Shown: positions 1 through 8,922, counted from the first letter of the stretch. The stretch is 17,500 nt of DNA from Stramonita haemastoma (GCA_030674155.1 CM060335.1:28773828-28791327), one strand, 5' to 3'. Program-made: numbers and translations. The notes: a model not told the origin generated them from the letters alone.

Positions 1-5
1 CTGTC

Positions 6-115
<110 letters not shown>

Positions 116-116
116 T

Positions 117-187
<71 letters not shown>

Positions 188-200
188 AGAGAGAGAGAAG
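117..200. repeat. (GA)n microsatellite with interruptions
   Basis: A GA-repeat purine tract broken by a few extra G or A residues. It lies directly between the TATC array and an AAGGC pentamer array, so three unrelated simple repeats abut within 250 bp. Confidence 0.97.
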
Positions 201-211
201 GCAAGAGCAGA

Positions 212-250
212 GGAAGGCAAGGCAAGGCAAGGCAAGGCAAGGCAAGCAAG
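212..250. repeat. (AAGGC)n pentanucleotide array
   Basis: About seven AAGGC units, the last one imperfect. The array touches the 3' end of a minus-strand S1 SINE fragment, the position at which other S1 copies in this window also carry simple repeats. Confidence 0.93.
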
Positions 251-307
251 TCCTTTTTATTCGAGGATAATAGATAAGCACTCGTGTGCTTTTTTACATC
301 CAGTCCC
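251..307 (-). mobile_element. S1 SINE, 3'-tail fragment
   Basis: Read on the minus strand this is the end of the S1 family: a block matching ggggactgga, an A-run, gcacacgagtgcttat and then attatcctcgaataaaaa. The same block is present at about 1080-1140 (+), 7157-7205 (-) and 7605-7665 (-). Only the last 55 bp or so remain, without tRNA-like head or body. No function; a 5'-truncated or rearranged retroposon scrap. Confidence 0.8.
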
Positions 308-653
308 CGCCCTTTTCAGGGATACATCAAGTTGAAAATATACTAAACAATAAGACTTTACGCAGTACCAAACAACACACAAGAATAAAGGACACTATAT
401 ATGATAAGGTAATAAAATGCACTCTTTCAGAAGACAAAAATCAGAAGTAACAATAAAAAATTTTGATTATGGAAAAAAAGAAAAGCGTTAGTAGATAAGG
501 AGCAAACAAGAGAACAAAATGAAATAAACAACCGAAAACATCAATCCATAGAAAGAGAGAGAGAGAGATATAGATATACAGATATATAGATATACAGATA
601 TACAAACAAACAAATAAACAAACAAATAAACGAATGAACAATCGTACGTACAC

Positions 654-655
<2 letters not shown>
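308..655. other. AT-rich spacer with degenerate simple repeats
   Basis: No recognisable gene. Positions 556-600 hold a degenerate gatatacag array and 600-635 a caaa/taaa array, leading into the poly-C tract. The open frames across here on both strands are products of low-complexity sequence. Confidence 0.6.

Positions 656-677
<22 letters not shown>
656..677. repeat. Poly-C tract (22 C)
   Basis: An uninterrupted run of 22 cytosines. A second run of 23 C lies near the other end of the window at 17173-17195. Such a run is a mutation and sequencing-error hotspot, so its true length is uncertain. Confidence 0.97.
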
Positions 678-688
<11 letters not shown>

Positions 689-768
689 CGCAATTATACA
701 CTAACACAGACACACACAAACGTGCACTCATGCAGAAACGTGCAAACACACTCACGCTCACACAGACA

Positions 769-1160
<392 letters not shown>

Positions 1161-1162
1161 CT

Positions 1163-1163
<1 letters not shown>

Positions 1164-1251
<88 letters not shown>
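1164..1251. repeat. (CA)n microsatellite between two S1 copies
   Basis: A pure CA array of about 88 bp joining the A-rich tail of one S1 copy to the tRNA-like head of the next in the same orientation. Confidence 0.98.
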
Positions 1252-1255
<4 letters not shown>

Positions 1256-1596
1256 GAGACAGTACTCCCTGTTGTTCAGAGTGATGCGCTCATGATCTGC
1301 TGACCCAGGTTCGAATCTCATTCAAATGGATTTTTGCTTTGGAGTTATCATTAGGGCCGACTCCACTCCCTCAAAAAAATCCTTCGGATGAGACAAAAAC
1401 CGTGGTTCTGTGAGCGAATCCACGCAGAACATCTTGCCCACACGTTAAACCCCTTTTTCATTTCAGAAGAGTAGGTCATTGTGTGCCGGTGGGAACAGAT
1501 GACAAAATCTACAAATCGCATGTACACAGGGATTGGATGTAAAACAGCACATGAGCGCTTATTCCATTATCCAAGATATGATAAAATAAATATCCA
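1252..1596 (+). mobile_element. S1 SINE copy, near full length with tRNA-like head
   Basis: The head (about 1261-1320) is tRNA-like and contains a B-box match, ggttcgaatct, at 1308-1318; the A-box half (gttgttcagagtgatgcg) is degenerate. It is followed by the S1 linker (tttggagttatcattagggc, then the gactccactccct block) and the full body from cttcggatgagac at 1382 to the attatcc tail at about 1571. Total length is about 345 bp, the most complete plus-strand copy. RNA polymerase III promotion from the B box would be expected of an active copy, but the poor A box suggests this one is dead. The tail again runs into an A-rich stretch and then CA repeats. Confidence 0.85.
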
Positions 1597-1610
1597 AAAA
1601 AAAATAATAA

Positions 1611-1716
1611 ACACACACACACACATGGACGCACGCTCTCGCGCACACACACGCAAATGCGTGCACGCATGTTTGCACGTACTCATTAGCAATCAAACAC
1701 AAACATACGCATATAA

Positions 1717-1786
<70 letters not shown>
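1611..1786. repeat. CA-rich arrays
   Basis: A short CA array near 1611-1625, a CA/CG-rich degenerate stretch with alternating purine and pyrimidine at 1626-1700, and a pure (CA)n at 1719-1786. The last abuts another S1 fragment. Confidence 0.95.
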
Positions 1787-1788
<2 letters not shown>

Positions 1789-1789
1789 T

Positions 1790-1955
1790 TGCGTACACAC
1801 GCAGAACATCTTGCACACATGTTAAATCCTGTTCCACTTTTTGAAAGAGTAGGCCATTGTATGCCTGTGGTAACAGATAACAAAATTTACAAAACTGTGC
1901 ACATTTGGACTGGATAAAAAAGAAAAAGAATAAATAGATAACATAAATATAACAC
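1790..1955 (+). mobile_element. S1 SINE copy, 5'-truncated
   Basis: It begins inside the S1 body at the cacgcagaacatcttg block and continues through the gttaaatcctgttccac, agtaggccattgt and ggactggat blocks to an A-rich tail and a weak CA repeat. It is the third plus-strand S1 copy in a row, each separated from the last by a CA array. Confidence 0.85.
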
Positions 1956-2564
1956 ACACATACACGTACACATGAAAGCACGAACGCTAACAAAAAAAAC
2001 ACACAAATACACTTACATGCAGGAGGGAAAACATACAAAGACACAAGCACATAAACATGTCGTGGAGGAGGGCCCAACAAAGCTTTTTATCTAAAAGAGA
2101 AAAAACACTTTTCGACAAATCTTTAGTCACTAACCCTGTTTTTAGGAGATATTGATCAATCTGACAACTATACAAGTTTTTCATGGCAAGAAACGCTACC
2201 GCTTTATTTTTTTCTTTATTATTTTCTAATAAAACTGAATGCGTTGATCACAAATATAGCAAAACTATATAATGTATCTGAGGTGAAAAAACTTACTAGC
2301 ATGCATATAATTTTATTATGTAAATTGTTCATCTGTGATATGGGTTTTCTTAAGTTTATCTCTGAATCGATGCATTTTGTTATCCAAGGAGGTTTCATGC
2401 TTTTCTTTTACTCTTTCTCTTACAAAGGAAGGATGTTTGTCGTACACTGATATAAATGTGTTAACAAATATTAATCAGCTTCCTTGGGGTTTTTAACTTG
2501 AGTTTAACTTAAGTTCCCACACAGAAGAGTTTAAATCTTCTGTGATTTTTATATACTTCTGATG
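1956..2564. other. AT-rich spacer, no gene recognised
   Basis: No family resemblance in any frame. The 68-codon open frame at 2244-2450 has a hydrophobic, AT-driven composition and no motif. A perfect 9-bp stem with a 7-nt loop (2520-2544, arms cacagaaga and tcttctgtg) precedes the RTE remnant; I assign it no role. Confidence 0.5.
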
Positions 2565-3374
2565 CCGAAAATCATGAGGGAACAGTAGGCATTGGAGGCA
2601 GGAAAATCACTTTGCCGATGACATCGACGGCCTAGCTGGAGAAGAACAAGAACCAGTAAGCCTAGTAAATCCCCTTGATAAAGCCTCATCAGCATATGGC
2701 ATGCAGATCAGGGAGAGAAAACCCAGCTGATGACAAAATTTAGTGCCAATGGCATCAGCAATGGCGTAATTATAGATGATATGAAAATCGGGATCCTCCT
2801 CAGCTTCAAGTGTCTGGGAGAGATAGTGTCAGATGAAGGATCAAAACCTGAAATTCTCTCCAGGATAGCCCAGACCACAGCTGCAATGACCAAACTTAAA
2901 ATCCTCTTCAAGATCAGACTGATGCATTCCCTGATCTTGTCCATATTTTTGTAGGCATGTGAAACATGGACCATAACAGTAGACATCGAAAGAAGGATAC
3001 AGGCAATGGAGATGAGATGATTTCGCAAACTCCTTGGCATTTCATACAGGGATCACATCACTAATGAAGAAGTAAAAACTAGAATTAAGAATGCCATTGG
3101 TCCACATGAAGAGTTCCTAACTACAATGAAAAACCGCAAGCTTAAGTGGTACAGGCACGTCACACAATCATCTGGACTGGCCAAGACCACCTTTCAGGGA
3201 ACTGTCAGGGAGGGAGACGAAGAGGCAGACAGAGGAAACGACGGGAAGACAACATCAGAGATTGGACATTGGGTGGAACGACCATCTACGGAGGGCGAAG
3301 GACTGTGTGGAGTGGAGGAAGCTAGTTGCAAAATCTTCCATTGTGCCCCCACGGTCCACGTGACTATAGGACAG
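2565..3374 (+). pseudogene. 3' end of an RTE-like LINE reverse transcriptase, decayed
   Basis: Translating across frames gives the end of an endonuclease-reverse-transcriptase protein. About 2612-2680 encodes FADDID with GLAGEEQE, where ADD is the metal-binding RT motif C preceded by a small lesion. Then come KASSAYGMQI, KCLGEIVSDEG, SKPEILSRIAQTTAAMTKLK, ACETWT after a stop, RRIQAMEMR, RDHITNEEVKTRI, AIGPHEE and KLKWYRHVTQSSGLAKTT. It ends near 3374 with an RGRQRKRREDNIRDWT-type basic tail and a VPPRS-like finish. The order of these blocks is that of the RT thumb and C-terminal region of a LINE group widespread in aquatic invertebrates; I place it in RTE with moderate confidence. The upstream endonuclease and RT fingers are absent, as expected of 5' truncation during target-primed insertion. 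Frameshifts and stops show it is dead. Part of it (2869-3005) recurs exactly at 3753-3889. Confidence 0.85.
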
Positions 3375-3537
3375 GTGAAGTTGAAGGTGAAAGAAATATA
3401 TGCCAAACTTAAGGACTTTTTTACCTGACGTGTAAACCAAGAGAAGCAGACAGAATTGCCATTGCTGCATCCACGCGATGGAGCAGATACTTCAGCTATA
3501 TGTTGTTTTGCATTTATGTATGATCATATAAAACTAC
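3375..3537. other. Probable 3' untranslated remnant of the RTE-like element
   Basis: Non-coding sequence immediately after the RTE C terminus, with no clear poly-A or simple-repeat tail. No other feature seen. Confidence 0.4.
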
Positions 3538-3752
3538 TCAGTTGTCTGTTATACTCGTGGGTTTCTCAACTAGTTGGTCGAGACTAAGCATAGACAGTTT
3601 TGATTCTATTTTAGGCTTAGGTTTGAGTAAATCTATCTTCAAATCATCAAGACTAACAGTCCCATAGTTTAAAAGCGTAGCCCCATCCATTAGAAGAGAT
3701 TTGACTCTTTCAACCCAGTCAGTCTTTACATACACAAATCCATCAGTGGTCA
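3538..3752 (-). other. Unrecognised minus-strand open segment (about 70 codons)
   Basis: On the minus strand the frame runs from the left arm of the inverted repeat (TTDGFVYVKTDW) through VERVKSLLMDGATLLNYG and SLDDLKIDLL to VEKPTSITDN and a stop at 3538-3540. Composition is mixed and hydrophilic with ordinary codons, unlike the low-complexity open frames elsewhere in the window. Its upstream continuation is replaced by antisense RTE sequence at 3753, so any original protein is broken there. I do not recognise the family. It could be part of a host exon, a retroelement ORF fragment, or chance. No splice sites can be assigned with confidence. Confidence 0.35.
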
Positions 3753-3934
3753 CCCAGACCACAGCTGCAATGACCAAACTTAAAATCCTCTTCAAGATCA
3801 GACTGATGCATTCCCTGATCTTGTCCATATTTTTGTAGGCATGTGAAACATGGACCATAACAGTAGACATCGAAAGAAGGATACAGGCATCAGTGGTCTG
3901 GGTGACCACTGATGGATTTGTGTATGTAAAGACT
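3721..3934. repeat. Perfect 42-bp inverted repeat (fold-back) around a duplicated RTE fragment
   Basis: The left arm at 3721-3762 (starting agtctttacatacacaaatc) is the exact reverse complement of 3893-3934 (ending gtgtatgtaaagact). All 42 positions pair and the match stops at both ends. The intervening 130 bp (3763-3892) are nearly all an exact copy of RTE sequence from 0.9 kb upstream. The inner 10 bp of the left arm (3753-3762, cccagaccac) belong to the RTE copy, so the right arm contains an inverted copy of the junction itself. This orders the events: first unique sequence was joined to the RTE fragment, then the joined sequence was copied in inverse. As RNA it would form a long perfect hairpin. 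Confidence 0.95.
3753..3889 (+). repeat. Exact 137-bp duplicate of RTE segment 2869-3005
   Basis: All 137 bases are identical between 2869-3005 and 3753-3889, in the same orientation, including the internal stop codon before ACETWT. Identity ends sharply at both sides: agc|cccagacc against tca|cccagacc, and aggca|atgg against aggca|tcag. Zero divergence inside an otherwise decayed element implies a recent local copy rather than an independent transposition. Confidence 0.97.
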
Positions 3935-4366
3935 ATCAACAGCGTCTACTGTGCTTCAGTTTTATTTCTACCCAAATCGATTCAATACCATGAATATCAA
4001 GATTGAATAGCCTTTTGACAGAAACAAAAATACAAAATATGTTAACAAGCCTATACCTTTTGGTTTGTAGGGATTTAGACCGAATATTAATTTGGTACTA
4101 TAGAATGTGCATATCCGCATCAGTTATACTTTTTAAAAAAGGCGGGATTCAGCAAAGCCAAGCAAATGAAACTCATTTCTATCAATAAATAGTATACTAG
4201 TAATGTCGTCTTTTTGTTCGTTGCATTATATTTAGGTAGCATACTGGGAGACCGTGTTTCATTGGCCATTTGTCTGAGGTAAGAGACATGACGTACAGGG
4301 ACAATTGCATCTAATAACTCTGTACTAGCACTTCGGGTTTAGGAAAATGTTCATCCGAAGAAAAAA

Positions 4367-4368
<2 letters not shown>
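3935..4368. other. Unique AT-rich spacer
   Basis: No gene or repeat family recognised. The final 20 bp before the GT array contain ttcatccgaag, which resembles an S1 body block in reverse (tctcatccgaa), possibly an S1 scrap. Confidence 0.45.
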
Positions 4369-4862
<494 letters not shown>

Positions 4863-4863
<1 letters not shown>

Positions 4864-5084
4864 GTACATTTAATATGCAGTGCAGCTACTTTTTTTCAAC
4901 GACGCCATTGGTCTACAATATACCTCTGTGTGCGTGTGGGGGTGGGGGGATGATCGGGAGGGGGATAAATGTCAGTCAACATCAAATTTTATTTCCAGAT
5001 GGTACATTGAACATGCAGTGCACGCTGCTTTTTTCAATGACACCATTGGTCTACAATCTATTTCAGTGTGCATGTGTGTGGGGG
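4863..5084 (+). repeat. Diverged direct duplication of a segment of about 80 bp
   Basis: Copy 1 (about 4863-4942) and copy 2 (about 5001-5084) share ggtacatt, aatgcagtgca-like, ctttttttcaa-like and ccattggtctacaat blocks in the same order, followed by a GT/G-rich stretch. Identity is roughly 80-85 % by eye. The copies start 138 bp apart, a multiple of three. Translated in one frame they read GTFNMQCSYFFSTTPLVYN and GTLNMQCTLLFSMTPLVYN. The frame is flanked by GT-repeat translation, so coding is doubtful. Confidence 0.75.
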
Positions 5085-5109
5085 GGGGGGGAGGTGGAGG
5101 GGGGGGGGG
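4938..5109 (+). repeat. G-run clusters (G-quadruplex-capable)
   Basis: Two clusters follow the two duplicated segments. 4938-4964 has four G-runs of at least 3 with short loops. 5080-5109 has very long G-runs, 12 and 10 G, joined by aggtgga. Both satisfy a simple G3+N1-7 quadruplex pattern on the + strand. Run lengths should be treated as uncertain. Confidence 0.75.
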
Positions 5110-5119
5110 CGCCGCGTCG

Positions 5120-5143
5120 GCGCACTCTTGCGCGCGTGCGTGC

Positions 5144-5177
<34 letters not shown>

Positions 5178-5215
5178 TTGTGTATGTGGATGTGCGTGCG
5201 CGCGTGTGTGTTGCT
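5120..5215. repeat. GC/GT alternating purine-pyrimidine repeat
   Basis: gcgcgcgtgcgtgcgtgtg leads into (GT)n with two GTTT interruptions and then gtgcgtgcgcgcgtgtg. The tract is almost entirely alternating purine and pyrimidine. Confidence 0.9.
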
Positions 5216-5439
5216 GTTGTTGTCTTCAATTTAACGTCTGTTCACTCTAAGTGATATTAGACAAGAGAAGTGGAAAGTGTAATGGAAGTTATGGAAGTGA
5301 GTGGATGGGGTGAAAAGAGAAAACATTATAAGATAGCATTAATGGTGGTATTTTTGTACGCTTAAAAAAAAACAAAAAACAAAATTTTAACTCAACAAAG
5401 TAGGAACAGTTAACAATAATAATGTAACTACCATAAATG

Positions 5440-6841
5440 TTCAAGTAGGCTGTGCAGTAAACATCCATCTATGGCAAAGGCTAACTTTGAATTTTCAAAT
5501 ACAGTTTCCAGAGACTGCTCAGAAAATGCAGGCAAAAATGGTTTTACAATTGGGCACTCAAATATGATATGAGTGTTTGAAATATGATCTCCACATAGAC
5601 ATCGGACATTTTTTGCAAAATTTGGTGAGGAATGCATTTAATTTCATTCTAAAATATAATGAACTAACCCTTCTTATAGTTAGAAAACTTACATCTTTTT
5701 AAAAAGGAGCCATGTTACAAGAAATATGGGCAGTAGTTAGACGACTCTTTAAAGACCAGCCCTTGAATTGACCAGATTCTTTCAACTTACCCCATGATGT
5801 CTACTCTAATATACGGTATCTCTCCTGTATAGATAAGGGAACATGCAGTTCTATCGATCCCATTTCATGTCTTGCCCCCTTTTTGCAACTCTGTCAGCCC
5901 ACTCGTTTGAAAAAAATCCAACATGAGAAGGTATCCAACAAAATGAAACAGGGATACCTCTTAGACTTAGGAGGTGTATGACATGGTTAATTAAAAAAAT
6001 AATTGTGGAAACTTTCTTAAAATTTGGGGATATCAGAGCATACAGTACCGACTTCAACTCAACACAAAGTAAGATCTGAAAGAAGAAGCATGGAACATCA
6101 AGAATACAGTTAAGAGCCATAAGAATTGCAATAAGTTCAGCTGTAAATATTGAACGATGTTTACCAAGATAATACGATTTTTCTATTTTAAGCGCTGGTA
6201 TGACGAATGCAGAGCCTGTGTCATGGTTTTCTAAAACTGATCCATCTGTATAAACTTTTAAGTAGTCTGAATACTTATTTTCAATATGGGACCGGACATC
6301 TGTAACCATGACGTTTGATTTTCGTTCTTTTTTTCAATAGTATAATCTATATCAAAACCTGCTTTATTCATCTCCCATGATGGACATGGTAGCACTTCTT
6401 TTTGTGTTTCTAAGTTAAATTGATTAAGTTCAGATTTTTTTTAAAAAGTTCTGATACGTAAGTGCCAATAAGCTTCAAACATGAAATGTGTTTAGCCCTT
6501 TTTGGAAAGTTCGTTTCTGCTTGAATCTTTAATTCACTTGAGGCAAAATTTTCGTTATTAGTGCTCCGTAACACATATTTGGCGCATGAAAGTTGTCGGT
6601 AATAAGCTAGGGGAAGTTCCTCAATTTCTTTATAAGTTCATATGGTGGATGCATGGAATGGTACCCCAAGTGTAAGTTTGTATGCCTTGCAATCTATACT
6701 TTGGAGTTTTTTAAGTAAGTAATTGGGAGCACTGAAAAAGACTTCTTGGCCATATGATAATTTGGAACGTGCAAGTGACGTATAGACAAGCATTTTAGAG
6801 TGAAGATATTTTGTCCCCAGGATTGTCTACTAACCGTTGTA
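5440..6841 (-). pseudogene. I-type LINE remnant: RT thumb, RNase H, C-terminal Cys/His segment
   Basis: Reading down the minus strand, 6784-6480 encodes a LINE RT thumb: KMLVYTSLARSKLSYGQE, NYLLKKLQSIDCKAYKL, TLGVPFHAST, EIEELPLAYYRQLSCAKY. The 152-codon frame at 6309-5851 is an RNase H domain: YTDGS at residues 20-24 (first Asp), FTAELIAI at 55-62 (Glu), VELKS at 83-87 where the family normally has an Asp, and CWIPSHVG at 124-131 followed by NEWADRVAK at 135-143 (His and last Asp). Downstream, in other frames, come WGKLKESGQFKGW and then CLCGDHISNTHIIFECP near 5590, a Cys/His block usual at the end of RNase H-bearing LINE proteins. RNase H would remove RNA from the RNA-DNA hybrid during retrotransposition. 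Frameshifts, stops and the probable loss of one catalytic Asp make it inactive. The 5' part (endonuclease and most of RT) is lost, cut off at the GT array. Confidence 0.88.
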
Positions 6842-6845
6842 AGAA

Positions 6846-6846
<1 letters not shown>

Positions 6847-6921
<75 letters not shown>

Positions 6922-6937
6922 TCATGTATGTCAGTGT

Positions 6938-6990
<53 letters not shown>
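6847..6990. repeat. (GT)n microsatellite
   Basis: Two long GT arrays (6847-6918 and about 6939-6990) split by a short acttcatgtatgtca bridge. They start directly at the truncated 5' edge of the I-type LINE remnant. Confidence 0.97.
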
Positions 6991-6993
<3 letters not shown>

Positions 6994-7036
6994 GGAGAGG
7001 GGCGGGGTTCGGCGCGTGCACATGCGTGCGCGAGCG

Positions 7037-7068
7037 TTTATATATATATATATATATCTATATATATT

Positions 7069-7156
<88 letters not shown>
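7037..7156. repeat. (TA)n microsatellite
   Basis: A TA array with a few interruptions (tctata, ttta, acata). It abuts the 3' end of a minus-strand S1 SINE copy, i.e. it sits where the S1 tail would be. Confidence 0.97.
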
Positions 7157-7158
<2 letters not shown>

Positions 7159-7462
7159 AAGATAATGGGATAGGCACCCGTGTTTTTTTTTCATCCAGTC
7201 CCCATGTGCATGCAGTTGTGTAAATATTGTGTTATCTGTTCCCAAAGGCACACAATGGCCTACTTTTACGAAAAGTGGAACAAGATTAACGTGTGCGCAA
7301 GTTGTTCTGCGTGTGTTCGCACTCGGGACCTCGGTTTAGTCTCATCCGAAATACTTTTGGGGAGAGTGGAGTCAGCACTAATGTTAACTCCAGTGGAAAA
7401 ATCCCCTCCAACGGGAATCGAACTCGGGTCGTCAAATTGCCGGCGCAATGTTCTGACCACAC
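7157..7462 (-). mobile_element. S1 SINE, near full length, tRNA-like head present
   Basis: Read on the minus strand: a tRNA-like head with tggtcagaacattgcgcc (degenerate A-box half) and a good B box, cgagttcgattcccg, at 7412-7426. Then come the linker block tggagttaacattagtgctg, tttcggatgagac, the body (cgaggtcccgagtgcgaac, gcagaacaacttgc, aagtaggccattgtgtgcc, ggggactggatg) and the attatcttcaatata tail that passes into the TA array. Length is about 305 bp. The head resembles the tRNA-like head at 9908-9975 (tggttaagacgttcgcc), supporting one family. It is non-autonomous and would depend on a LINE for mobilisation; which LINE is not visible here. Confidence 0.88.
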
Positions 7463-7463
7463 A

Positions 7464-7473
7464 CGTGTGTGCT

Positions 7474-7509
<36 letters not shown>

Positions 7510-7520
7510 TGCGTGTGCGG

Positions 7521-7584
<64 letters not shown>
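7464..7584. repeat. (GT)n microsatellite between two S1 copies
   Basis: GT arrays with a gcgtgtgcggtt interruption. On the minus strand they link the tail of the S1 copy at 7600-7881 to the head of the S1 copy at 7157-7462, the same arrangement as on the plus strand at 1164-1251. Confidence 0.97.
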
Positions 7585-7586
<2 letters not shown>

Positions 7587-7881
7587 ATTTATTCATTTAT
7601 TTATTCTTTTATATCGAGGATAATGGAAGAAGCACCCCTGTGCTTTTTTACATGCAGTCGCCGTGTGTATGCAGTTTTGTAAATTTTGTCATCTTGTCCC
7701 ACCGGCACACGATGGCCTATACTTACGAAAAGCGCAACAGCATTTAACGTGTGAACAAGATAGCCTATTCTGCGTGCGTTCGCACACGGCACTTCGGTTT
7801 ATAGTCTCATCCGAAGGACTTTTGGGGGGAGTGGAGTCAGCACGGATGTTAACTCCAGAGGAAAAATCCTCTCGAACGGGA
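7585..7881 (-). mobile_element. S1 SINE copy lacking the tRNA-like head
   Basis: On the minus strand it starts in the linker (ttcgagaggatttttcctct, tggagttaacatccgtgctg), continues through cttcggatgagac and the body, and ends in attatcctcgatataaaag and a (TTTA)-rich tail at 7585-7610. The head is replaced at 7882 by an unrelated unit that starts with tgtcgtgtttagacacc. Confidence 0.85.
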
Positions 7882-8150
7882 TGTCGTGTTTAGACACCAT
7901 CCCTGAGAAAAAACGGGGAGTTGCAGTCCCAGGGCAGCTCGGGGCTGTATATGGCAACATTCTGGTGGCTCCTGAGACCATACTGGAACCATTCGTATTG
8001 GTCATTGCCTTTCCAATGGATCATTCCATTGGCATGGAGAGTTGGGTCTGCTGCATGGGTAACAGCTTGCCCTCTATACTAGCTTACCCAGGCTTTGCGC
8101 TCTAAAAGACTAGAGCGCAACTCCATAGTCTTCCGAGACTGATGGATGCC

Positions 8151-8153
<3 letters not shown>
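7882..8153 (+). mobile_element. Hairpin-rich non-autonomous repeat unit (candidate)
   Basis: A discrete unit of about 270 bp bounded by the S1 head-end junction on the left and a TA array on the right. Its first 26 bp also occur exactly at 10193-10218. It contains perfect short inverted repeats: gtgtc/gacac near the start, ccaatgga/tccattgg at 8013-8032 and gcgctct/agagcgc at 8097-8118. It ends with cttccgagactgatgg and gatgcctac before (TA)n. No coding frame of substance. I believe similar sequence is common in gastropod DNA, but this is recall. Class (MITE-like, SINE-like or tail of a longer element) is undetermined. Confidence 0.5.

Positions 8154-8245
<92 letters not shown>
8154..8245. 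repeat. (TA)n microsatellite
   Basis: A TA array with one register break (ataatata). Confidence 0.98.
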
Positions 8246-8249
<4 letters not shown>

Positions 8250-8747
8250 AATATCCCAATACTAGAGACTCTTGCAGCAGAGCAATTGCTGCTTTGGTGT
8301 CGAGTTGAGCTTTGAAAAAAACTGCTTGTAATAATAGTTACATGTATCTTGTCTGCTCTCTTATCTATACTCCTCTCTAATCTTCTTTGTGTTTAGTACC
8401 ATATGAACATTCACAGTGTATATTTCATGATATTGATTTAGCAAAAAGACTGTGGTATATTTAGTTTACCCAATATATTTTTTTCAATGTATATGCTTTA
8501 TATTTTTTTTAGGTCTATATCGTCTATGTAATAACAGGACTGGATTTATCCATTTTATCGTTATAACACATTGATTTCTTGAAGAATTTTTATTTGTGTT
8601 ATCATGTCTTAGCTTTTGAAATTGTATTTTAGCTTACTTTGTCTTTTGTTGGGTGTTTGATTTTTTCAAATATACTATATTTATTTATTGGTTTTTTGTT
8701 TGAAAACCTGATAATCAGGTATCCTATTTTGATACATTGCTTAAACG

Positions 8748-8748
<1 letters not shown>
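8246..8748. other. AT-rich spacer, nothing recognised
   Basis: T-rich sequence without a recognisable protein, RNA or repeat signature. The 67-codon open frame starting at 8639 is T-rich, ends in microsatellite translation and is not credible. Confidence 0.5.
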
Positions 8749-8801
<53 letters not shown>

Positions 8802-8811
8802 TGTATGTATG

Positions 8812-8842
<31 letters not shown>

Positions 8843-8922
8843 TGTATGTATGTATGTATGCATATATAAACTTTATATATATATATAACTATACATATAT
8901 AATTTTATTTATATATATATAT
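8749..8922. repeat. (TA)n-(ATGT)n compound microsatellite
   Basis: (TA)n at 8749-8774, (ATGT)n to 8860 with one slipped unit (taatgta), then TA-rich degenerate sequence to 8922. Confidence 0.96.

Noticed and set aside
1252..1330. Possible tRNA gene at the S1 head, likewise at 7400-7462 and 9908-9975
   Set aside because: The cloverleaf is not supported, the A boxes are degenerate, and the sequences continue into a shared SINE body.
2520..2550. Perfect 9-bp stem-loop followed by a T-run, resembling a rho-independent terminator
   Set aside because: The context is eukaryotic repeat DNA with no gene upstream, and the stem is AT-rich; a chance palindrome is sufficient.
2708..3040. 110-codon minus-strand open frame with a hydrophobic stretch
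   Set aside because: It is antisense to the RTE remnant, whose plus-strand frames carry recognisable family blocks.
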